NCBI GenBank assembly: GCA_023091665.1
Contig: JALJCQ010000001.1
Span: 248,001 to 312,000, forward strand
Origin: Pythium myriotylum
Lineage: Eukaryota > Oomycota > Peronosporomycetes > Pythiales > Pythiaceae
Direction of reading: 5' to 3'
Length of the DNA stretch: 64,000 bases
The stretch's first letter is position 1; each line of letters opens with the position of its first letter. The position numbers and the translations under genes are program-made. Below the pieces are notes generated by a model, which saw only the letters and a program-made list of their open reading frames with translations, did no database searches and had not been told where the DNA came from. Shown piece by piece: positions 20,695 to 28,958 of the stretch.

Positions 20695-22386
20695 ATGACG
20701 CCGGAGAAGCTCCGCGCGCTGCCGCGCGACCGCGTCACGAGCTTTGTGGACGACACCGAAGGTTCTGTTTCCTCCACGACAAGCGACTCGACGACCAAGA
20801 AAATGGCTGCCGTCGACCAAGACCTGGAGTTCTCGGACGAGGACCACGAGATGTACGACGACGAAGAATCGGAAGATGACGACGCCTCAACGCGCAGCGA
20901 CTCGAGCGTCGTACGCATGTGCTCGGAAGATCAGTGCGTGAACGTGGCGCGCAGCCGCGGGCTCTGCCCGACCCACGGCGGCGGCACACGCTGCTCAACC
21001 GCTGGCTGCTCTAAGCACGTTGTGAGCAGTGGAAAGTGCGTCGCCCACGGCGGCGGGCGGCGCTGCAAAGCCGCTGACTGCACAAGTAGCGCTGTGAGCC
21101 GTGGGTTGTGCGTCTTCCACGGCGGCGGTCGCAAGTGCAAGCACAACGGATGCACCAAGCATGTCGCATCGGGTGGTCTCTGTCGTGCTCATGGGGGAGG
21201 ACGCCGTTGTAAGGTTGATGGGTGTGTCAGCAGTGCGCAGAGTCGAGGGCTCTGCTACGTGCACGGCGGAGGAGGCCGTTGTCAGATGCCTGCGTGCAGC
21301 TCCAGCGCGAAGAAAGGCGGCTTCTGTATCGCCCATGGCGGCGGCCATCGATGCCGCGTGGACGGATGCAAGTCGAGTGCTGTGAGTGGTGACTTGTGTC
21401 GGGCCCACGGCGGCGGTAAGCGGTGTAGTGTGGACGACTGCAAGAGCAGCGCCAAGACTGGTGGGCTTTGCATCGCCCACGGTGGAGGCAAACGATGCAT
21501 GGTCAATGGATGCAAGAGCAGCGCCCAGCGTATGGGGCTCTGTAAGGCTCACGGCGGCGGGCGGAAGTGTAACGTCGAAGGATGCACGAACAGTGCGGTG
21601 AGTCGAGGCAAATGTATCGCCCACGGTGGCGGCAAGCGATGTGTCGCCGAAGGCTGCACGACGACGGCACGAAAAGGTGGCTACTGTTTTGCCCACGGGG
21701 GACGTAGCAACTCGATCAGTTCGGCGTGCAGCGGAGGAAACAACAGCCGAGCGACAACACCACAACTGACTCCAATGACCATGCAGCCATCTCTCGACGA
21801 CACGTTTTCATCGCTGTCGCCTCTCCAACCGCTTCGACTCAACAGCGGTATGCTCCCGCCGGTTAGTTCTCTCACTCCAAGCAACTTCGGCTTGTTCAAG
21901 AAGGACAGCTGCGTTCGCTACAGTGAGAACGCGCCTGTCTCGATGTCCCCGTCGGTCTACGTGCCACCGCTACGCGCACGTGTGGCTCCGCCTATTCGAT
22001 CCATGTGGCCTTCGCCTTCGGTCCCCAGCCCGTTACCCACCCCAACGGTTGATTATATACCGTTGCGCCCTCCACTCGAGACTTCGCCGACGGTCAAACC
22101 TCCAGGATACTCTTGGCGAGTGCTCCAGGAAACCGTCCGCCGTGAGTCGAAAGACTACGGAATCGCGGACGACGATGAGGAGGACGAGGAGGAGGAAGAC
22201 GGGGAAGAGGGAGCCTGTACTCGCCATAATTTCGGTGAGTATATTGTGAAGAAAGAAGGATCGTCCGAGGCACAAGACGCGAATGTCTCGATGGAGATTG
22301 AAGACGAACAGAAGCAAGCAGAGAACGACTCGAACGAGAAAAAGTCGGCATTCAGCATGCTGATCTCAGCCGTACTTTGCAAGTAG
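20695..22386 (+). CDS. WRKY19-like protein with eleven 24-residue Cys/His repeats
   Basis: A 563-residue intronless protein. An acidic N-terminus (EDHEMYDDEESEDDDAS) is followed at residues 75-338 by eleven tandem 24-residue units of the pattern C-x4-C-x7-G-x-C-x2-H-G-G-G-x-(R/K)-C, each offering three Cys and one His for metal binding. The last unit is imperfect (HGGRSN). The C-terminal 220 residues are Ser/Pro-rich and then acidic. Proteins with these repeats are commonly labelled probable WRKY transcription factor 19 in oomycete genomes because the plant WRKY19 chimera carries the same units, but no WRKY domain is present here. Nuclear regulation is likely but unproven. The repeat DNA is a candidate for unequal recombination. 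Confidence 0.88.
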   Translation: MTPEKLRALPRDRVTSFVDDTEGSVSSTTSDSTTKKMAAVDQDLEFSDEDHEMYDDEESEDDDASTRSDSSVVRMCSEDQCVNVARSRGLCPTHGGGTRCSTAGCSKHVVSSGKCVAHGGGRRCKAADCTSSAVSRGLCVFHGGGRKCKHNGCTKHVASGGLCRAHGGGRRCKVDGCVSSAQSRGLCYVHGGGGRCQMPACSSSAKKGGFCIAHGGGHRCRVDGCKSSAVSGDLCRAHGGGKRCSVDDCKSSAKTGGLCIAHGGGKRCMVNGCKSSAQRMGLCKAHGGGRKCNVEGCTNSAVSRGKCIAHGGGKRCVAEGCTTTARKGGYCFAHGGRSNSISSACSGGNNSRATTPQLTPMTMQPSLDDTFSSLSPLQPLRLNSGMLPPVSSLTPSNFGLFKKDSCVRYSENAPVSMSPSVYVPPLRARVAPPIRSMWPSPSVPSPLPTPTVDYIPLRPPLETSPTVKPPGYSWRVLQETVRRESKDYGIADDDEEDEEEEDGEEGACTRHNFGEYIVKKEGSSEAQDANVSMEIEDEQKQAENDSNEKKSAFSMLISAVLCK

Positions 22387-22502
22387 CTCCTTATCACGGT
22401 TTTTGAAGTTATTTATCCAGTTTGAGAATTCGAATCACAAAACATTTTTTATTATCATTCATCTGAAAGGTGTCTGCTGTTCCTATCTTCGCATGCTCAT
22501 GC

Positions 22503-24537
22503 CTACTGGATCGCGCAGAATGACCATCCAGATCGCTTCGGCTTCTTGAGCGCCAGCGGATCGCGTGAGCTTACCTCCATGTGGTCACGTCCTTTAGCAA
22601 ATCGCCGCAATCTGATTTCGTTCTCCTCTTTGACCTTTTCGAGTTCGTCTGGGTTCTTCATCAAGTACTCTTGTAGCTGCTTGAGTGCCTTTGCTGTTTC
22701 CGTCTCGCCCTGCTGCTGGTACTCCTTCTTCGTGATCAGCTTGGTATGGCGCCCAGGGGCTTCATAGTGGTACCAGTAGTAAGCCGTCGTGCCCAGATAC
22801 TCAAACAGACCCGTGAGCAGTACAAGAACAACTACCAGCAACGACGACTCGGTCGAAGACGTGCTTTCAAAAAGCAGCATCAGCCCCATTAGCTGCAGCA
22901 ACCGCGCAAGTGCTGACTGAGACGTCGTAAGCGGAAGTTCCTCTTCCAAATAACCAATCTCCTCGATCTCATCGGGGTCTTGCTGCTCTTCACTCTTGGG
23001 CGATGCTCCCCATTGGTTCCACCACACGAGCACAAAACCGATGAAACCAAACGAGATGAAGTAGATCTTGCCCAGGTACGGGATCCCGAGCACTTCCTCA
23101 GCGGCCCAGAACTCACCAAGGTAGCCGATGGCCCACCCGATGAACTTGTAGACTTTGGGCAGCACGACATAGACTGTGACCGGCGCAAAGAATGAGACCA
23201 TCGAGCCGACACTTTGGAGGATCTGCATGCCTGGGATCATGCGAGACGCTGACTTCGTCTGGCGCGACACGAAGTAAATTGCAAGAACGACCGAGAAAGT
23301 GATACCGATAGCAGCACCGAGAAGGTAGTGGAAGGTTCTGGACCGCGAGAGGCGGTTCGCGGAGTAGAAGAGCACGAGCCCCAGGAAGAAATTCTGCACG
23401 TACAGCGTCGACAAGTCTGGAGCCATACAAGCGAAAAAAAAATGAGAATTGGCGAAGATATAATCGGTCGAGATATCATACGCACACGTGTAGAATGTGA
23501 CTGAGTAGGTAAACGTCGGCATGGTCGTAGCGAGAAACGGTTTGACTGGCGCAGCGACGGTGACTGAGGGCGCATGGTACGGGCTGAGCTCGAGTACGCA
23601 GACCTTGTCCGTACTGCCAGTTGGGTCACACTCAAGCGGACAGCCGTTCCAACAGTTTTCGCACAATGCCCAGGCTGCACAACAGGTCAATGAGTATCTA
23701 CCGACATCTTCCACGTATCTCAAAGCAACGCACCGAAACCGTGGAGCACAGTCTGCAGTCCTGAGACCACTGCAGGCGCAACATATTCGACCAGCGCGTT
23801 CGAAGCTTCCGCGAGGTACTGCAAGCTCTGACAAACCAGCCCCGGAGTCCTAGAGACGACAACGTATCAGCACTTCAAACGTCCTCTTGACCGCATCCAC
23901 CCCCTTCTACCAACCCACCTCGCGTACGAGAAGCGCAGTTGCTGCACATCGTCGCCCTTGACATACACGCGCAGGTCGGTCCAGGCCCAGAAGAGCGGTC
24001 GCAGCGGCGTCGCGTAGTCCTGCAGGTACGCGAGTCCTTGCTCGACGACTTCATGGACGGCCTGGGCCTCGGGCGATTGGCCAAACTTGCGGATCAGGTA
24101 CGGCTGCATGGTGCTGTTGAGCGCGTCCAGTCGTACGCGGAGCGTCGCATTGTCGTAGAAGCTGTACGTGGATGCGTCTTCCCACTGCGCGAGCGAGCCG
24201 CGCATGCTCTGTCCTTCGTCCATCCACGAGCCTCGCACCATTTGCGCGAACGACGCAGACGCCGGCTTCTTGGGTTTGCCTGGTACAGAGATCGCGGGTC
24301 AGCAGGGCGATGGATGGCTGCGACGCGGCGGAAACGCGCACCATTCCGAGCGCGCGCCGGCCGCGCGGACGCCGTGGTCGGCGCGCCCGTGTGGGGCGTC
24401 GGCGCGCTCGTTGGCGACGCGACTTGCGCGGCGGCGACGCCGAGGGCAAGCGCGACTAGCGAGAGAAGGCGCAGCGCGCGGAGGCGACTCGCGGCGGCGC
24501 CACGCGCGCGCGAAGAAGGCGCCGTTGGGCAGCTCAT
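22503..24537 (-). CDS. NEMP/TMEM194-like nuclear-envelope membrane protein, five exons
   Basis: I place five exons: 24537-24342, 24279-23919, 23849-23734, 23674-23486 and 23416-22503, with GT..AG introns of 62, 69, 59 and 69 bp. All phases fit and give 591 residues. Exon 1 encodes a signal peptide (ALRLLSLVALALGVAAA). A luminal region with paired Cys (ENCWNGCPLECDP) follows, then a block of membrane helices beginning YVQNFFLGLVLFYSANRLSR, whose FxxGxxLxxxxxxLSRS style matches the NEMP family. The C-terminus is charged and cytosolic or nucleoplasmic, ending in KRSGWSFCAIQ. The fourth intron (23417-23485) is a multiple of three and stop-free. NEMP proteins support nuclear-envelope stiffness and fertility in animals; the role here is inferred. 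Confidence 0.75.
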
Positions 24538-25208
24538 GGGGGTCGGATTTTCAAACCTCCGAACGGGAGCGAGGGTTTTCCCCCAGGCAAGTGACCAACG
24601 GTTGGGAGAGGAACTGTGACGAGCGGAATAGAACCCCCGAGGAGGTAGTAATGTTTTGATGCTAGTATGGATTTAAAGAGGTAGATGGTATAGACAAGAA
24701 CAAGGATTCGGTGAATAGAGTGGAATAGAGATTGAGCAGGGTATTGGCTAAAGAAGTGTATCTGCGACTTGTGACGGATTTTTGAGCTTTTTGGCGGGCA
24801 AGGTCAGGTGAGATCCAGCGTGGGTTCAGCAAGTGAGCAGAGCTTCGAGTCGTGGAAGGAATGGCAAGGTGTGCAGAACCGAATGCAGCAGTGGCAGACC
24901 AGCTCATGGTGTTGTTCTAACTGGTCAAGCTTCGGGTTTTGTATGTCGAGTAGTGCGTTATGTGCGATCTGAAATGGTTGGCCCTCGTACCACCGACGGT
25001 CTCTCAGTTCTTTTGCGAAAGTACGGGCTTTGGTGGAGGAAGATGGCGTCAGCAGTGTCAGGATACGGGGTGTTGCATCCCTGTGGAGTTTATGCCGCTT
25101 TATTGTACGATTGAGTTACCAACTAGGCGCTCGTTTGTTCACGTGTTTGACATCCATTACGCAAAGGCACTCACACAGAGAACAGACACATGACAGAGCT
25201 TCAAAACT
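24538..25208. other. Intergenic region
   Basis: 671 bp between the NEMP-like start codon and the stop of the next minus-strand gene. Only short chance frames are seen. Confidence 0.45.
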
Positions 25209-25619
25209 CTAAAAGCCGATGCGCATTCGCAGCCTTGTTGATGGTTTGCGGTCGTATTCGCCAGCGACTTCGCCCTGATCACCCTCCGGGAAGGTCTCAC
25301 TCGCCGCTGGATCGCTCACTGGCTGGCCTTCGCTTCCTCTGCTGGGCTTCCGCGAGTGGATCACTGGCGGTCCTTTCATGATGGGGTTTGCAACTTCATT
25401 ACTCGGTGCCATCGCCCTCGCAAGCGCATCATTGGGCTGCTGGCCGTTCGTTTCGAGGTACTGGAAGCCGAGTTGCTGAGACGCTGGTGCCGGAGCCGGA
25501 GCCGGAACCGGCGCGGCAGCAGGGACTTGCTGCGTGCCTGTGAACGTGTACGTCGTCGTGGTATGCGCGGCCGCGACGCCCGCGAGAACCGCAAACGCCA
25601 TCGCGATGCGTCGAAGCAT
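25209..25619 (-). CDS. Small secreted protein with Ala-Pro tract
   Basis: A 136-residue product from ATG 25619. The first 19 residues (MLRRIAMAFAVLAGVAAAH) form a good signal peptide with a likely AAA/H cleavage site. The mature part starts Thr-rich (TTTTYTFTGTQQ), has a short Pro-Ala tract (AAAPVPAPAPAPAS) and is otherwise hydrophilic, with no Cys. The frame is open upstream to 25847 but that part lacks coding character. No family is recognised; secretion to the cell wall or host interface is possible. RXLR or LFLAK motifs are absent. Confidence 0.65.
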   Translation of the reverse strand: MLRRIAMAFAVLAGVAAAHTTTTYTFTGTQQVPAAAPVPAPAPAPASQQLGFQYLETNGQQPNDALARAMAPSNEVANPIMKGPPVIHSRKPSRGSEGQPVSDPAASETFPEGDQGEVAGEYDRKPSTRLRMRIGF

Positions 25620-27178
25620 CCCGGTCTCTCGATCGACAGCGAGCAGCTGAAGAAATGAACTCGCGCGACTGCAGATCCTTTTCGCGTAAAGCTCTGCTAG
25701 TGGCCGAGCTCTACGCGAAAAGACTACCACGGAGAGGCAGCTCCGAGCGAGTGCTTGCTGTCTAATAGTCGGCCTGTCTCGATGTCTCATCGACGCCTCT
25801 ACCGCCCATCGCCGCGCGATTGGCAACGAGGCGACAGGCCCATACATCGTTGTGACTGCTGGAGAGCCGGCTGGGACTCCTCAGCGTATTGATACCTGTT
25901 ATCATTTTCGTTGTATTTGGTGGGATAGTCACAGTGACGTATACCATCAACTAACTCAAATAATTAACTCAGTAGAGGTGAGACCAAAACAGAATGTAGC
26001 CATCTCTCGTCATCGAAAAAACAAGCGCCAAGGACTCAACGACAGTCAGGTTTGAGGGCTTGTTCCCTCGCTGCAACAGGCGTTTCGACGGCTGGCCTCT
26101 GCCCTCGACGTCTTCGCAAACAGGCGTTTCGACGACTACCCTCTGCTCTTGACGTCATCTGAGTCCGAGCCCAAGTGTCTTCCTCTTGGTTTGTGTGGTA
26201 GTGAGAATGTGTTGTGCACGGGTTGCATCGCCAACCCGTCGCGTACCTAGACGACGCCAAAGGCATTGGATCTGTGTAGCCTATACTCTACTGCCAGTGG
26301 GCTATCGGCACGTTTCCTCTTCGCCACGTTGGCCGGAGATGCCGCCGTTCCTAGCTTGACTAATCGCTGATTTCCACGGCGACGTTAACAGCTCTTCAGA
26401 TCCCAAGTTCTCCCACCCTTTACGCGATTGCTTTTCTTTAACGGCTCCTATGGGACCACGCCTGTACATGTTCCAACTATTGGAAAAACCATCATGGAAG
26501 TGCCAGCGCTCACGTTACAAGACATGGTCGTCAAAGAACTCGGGTTGTTCCAAACTTCAGCTTTTGTCAGCGTGAAGGCAACGTGGCGTCGCTTGGCGTC
26601 GACTAAAACTCAGCTGCGTATCTACGTAGTTAGGGCGTCTAGCTCTTTCATTAGTCCATCTTGGAGCCAAGTAGATGCCTTGGAGCGGTGTGGCCTGCTG
26701 TTTGCCCTTCGTGCAGATCCTTTCGTGCGAATCTCCACATATGCGGCGTGAACGATAGAGTTTGTTTCAAAATCAACCTATCGCAATGGAGTTTGAGCGA
26801 CCCTGCGGAAGCTTTGTGAGATCCAATATGATTGTCGTGGCTCGTTATTTTTTATGGCTGATCTGACACTTCACGTTTGTCCTTTCACATCACCAATATT
26901 AAGCGAGAACCCGAGGATTGAGAACAACGTTTGCCAGCTTCCATTTCCTCGTTGAAAATGAGGATGTCAGCAAAGCACGAGATCGTTTGGATCAGTCGGT
27001 GGTGGTTTTTACAACTCAAACGTACAGCATCTTTCATCTTAGCGAAATCATCTATCCACATGTGTTCATTTTGCTTGTCGCATCAAGAGATCATTTCTAC
27101 AGATTGCAACGAAGCACATGAGTTCTTTCACTTCACTCGCACCCGATATTTTGTTGCGATGCCTCTGTATTTGCAGGT
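25620..27178. other. Intergenic region without supported genes
   Basis: 1.56 kb with only short frames, AT-richer than its neighbours. It includes a two-copy 44-bp tandem repeat near 26077-26160. Confidence 0.45.
26077..26160. repeat. Two-copy tandem repeat, 44-bp period
   Basis: The block beginning CAGGCGTTTCGACG at 26077 recurs at 26121, followed in both by a similar CCTCTGC..GACGTC segment. It is an imperfect local tandem duplication. Confidence 0.8.
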
Positions 27179-28693
27179 CTAGACGAGCTCTCGCTGTTTG
27201 GTCTCAGGCAGATAGGCCCAGAAAACCACCCAGCACAGCGCGTAGGTGAGTCCATATGCGAAGAAAGTCGTGGCGGTGCCCAGCGTCTCAAAAAGCGTAA
27301 GCAGCGAACCGTTGACGAGCAGCGAAATGAGCGACATGGAGAATGTGCAGTAGCTCATGTATCGCGCGCGATAGCTGCTGTCCGTGAAGAGCTCACTCAG
27401 GATGATGACAAAAAGAATGCTCGGGCCAATGGCAGCAAAAATGTTCATCACGGCAAACGTTGCGATGACGCTCGCCGAGGCATTGGGGTTGTTGGCAAAA
27501 TCTTCGGTCGAGTATTTCGCGAAGATGCCACCGCTACAGGAAAACGTGAGCGTGACGACCGCAAGGCAAACGAGGTAAAGACGGCGGCGCGGCAGCGAGT
27601 TGATGAGGAACCGCGCCGCGAGGATGACTGAGACTGAAGCGAGAAGGGCACACGCGAGGCCAAAGATGTTGGCGTCGCGCCGAGAGTAGTTGCGGATGGC
27701 CCTGGAGATGATTTCGGGTCCATAGAACAGTGAGGCATCGACGCAGTTGTTGACGTAGGCTAGGAGAATCCCGAGAAGCAACTCGAGACGCGGTTTGGGC
27801 GGTGGCAAGTTGCTCTCGTCTGTCCGCTTCGTTGGCGTGTCGTCGCTCTCTAGATCGTACTTCTCTGGGTCCTGCTTCCAGTGCAGCCAACGGATGCTTT
27901 CTGGGAAGAACCGGTAGAAATTGTAGAGTACGTATAGCGCCGGTAGGCTGCCGAAGGCAAGGCACGACCGCCAGTTCTCGTTGACCAGGAGCATGAAGAG
28001 GTACGGCACGGCGACACCCGAGTTGACACTACGACAGCACCTCGATTCATGAGCAACAAGACGTAATCTCACACCCAGCGAAGCAGCAAAAACGTACCCT
28101 AGTTGGTAGAGCGTGAGGTAGGTCCCTCGGTGTTCGGCGTCGACGCACTCGCTGATGTACATGGGCAGCAGCAGGATCGACAGCCCGTTGCCGACGCCCG
28201 AGCAAAGCCGCCAGAACACGAGCCAGCCAAAGCTCACACTAAACGCGCTGCTCATGAGCGCGCCAAAGATCGAGCACATGCACGCGAACATGGCCGTGGG
28301 TTTGCGGCCAAAGCGGTCGGCGAGCTGTCCGCCGGCGAGCATCGAGCTCGCGTCGCTCAGCGTGGCCGTGGCGCTGACCATCTCTTGCTCGTACGACGTG
28401 AGGTTGAGGTCGTCGCGGATGTACTGCAGCGGCGCGGCCATGCTCACGTTGTAGCCGTAGATGAGCCCGCCCACGAGGCTGAAGAGCATCCACGTGCGCG
28501 GCTTGACGCCGCCGACGCTCGCGCCGACGCCAGCAGCTCCAGCAGCTCGCGGCTCGTGCTCGCGCTCGATCTCGACCGCGGCGCCGCGGTTGCGAAGGCT
28601 AATCGGCGCCGCGTCTTTGGCGTCGCTGGCCGCGCCGTTCGCGCGCTTGCCCTCGCGCAGGCGCAGCAGCTCCTTGGTCTCGTCGTCCGTCAT
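27179..28693 (-). CDS. MFS sugar-type transporter
   Basis: A major facilitator superfamily protein of the sugar porter type. Exons 28693-28098 and 28028-27179 flank a 69-bp intron (28029-28097, GTACGT..GTAG), giving 481 residues. The intron is a multiple of three and contains no stop, so an unspliced reading frame of 504 residues also exists; removing it eliminates an Arg/Cys-rich stretch (RLRLVAHESRCCRS) that does not fit a membrane helix. A 65-residue cytosolic N-terminus precedes about twelve helices. Family motifs are GGQLADRFGRKPTAM (loop 2-3), PMYISECVDAEHRGTYLTLY, PESIRWLHWK and the C-terminal YLPETKQ. The substrate cannot be named. It is divergent from beta-COP, 265 bp apart. Confidence 0.9.
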   Translation of the reverse strand: MTDDETKELLRLREGKRANGAASDAKDAAPISLRNRGAAVEIEREHEPRAAGAAGVGASVGGVKPRTWMLFSLVGGLIYGYNVSMAAPLQYIRDDLNLTSYEQEMVSATATLSDASSMLAGGQLADRFGRKPTAMFACMCSIFGALMSSAFSVSFGWLVFWRLCSGVGNGLSILLLPMYISECVDAEHRGTYLTLYQLGYVFAASLGVRLRLVAHESRCCRSVNSGVAVPYLFMLLVNENWRSCLAFGSLPALYVLYNFYRFFPESIRWLHWKQDPEKYDLESDDTPTKRTDESNLPPPKPRLELLLGILLAYVNNCVDASLFYGPEIISRAIRNYSRRDANIFGLACALLASVSVILAARFLINSLPRRRLYLVCLAVVTLTFSCSGGIFAKYSTEDFANNPNASASVIATFAVMNIFAAIGPSILFVIILSELFTDSSYRARYMSYCTFSMSLISLLVNGSLLTLFETLGTATTFFAYGLTYALCWVVFWAYLPETKQRELV

Positions 28694-28756
28694 GTGTGCT
28701 GTTCACGTCGACTCGACCCTGCCGAGCAGCTCCAGCTACAACGGTCCGCCTTTCTC

Positions 28757-28842
28757 ATTGGACCACTTCACCAATTATGTACCAATTATAATTCATCACT
28801 TTCCGCCAATGAAACACTTCCACCTCCCCTATTTCCACCAAT
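28757..28842. promoter_or_regulatory. CCAAT-box cluster in the bidirectional promoter
   Basis: One inverted ATTGG (28757) and four CCAAT boxes (28771, 28782, 28806, 28838) fall within 86 bp between the transporter start (28693) and the beta-COP start (28959). A shared NF-Y-driven bidirectional promoter is a reasonable inference. Confidence 0.55.
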
Positions 28843-28958
28843 CACTATCCGCCACTGGGCGCCGACCCAGGCCGGCCCCCTCCATCTCGGATCTCGTGAG
28901 CAGCTCCATATCCTCTCCCTCTCGCTAGCTCGCTCTCTCTCTGTCTCTGTCTCTCTCC

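Noticed and set aside
20120..20698. 192-codon plus-strand frame before the WRKY19-like gene
   Set aside because: Ser/Arg-rich without motifs, overlapped by another equally open frame, and ending at the start of a firm gene; more likely leader or promoter.
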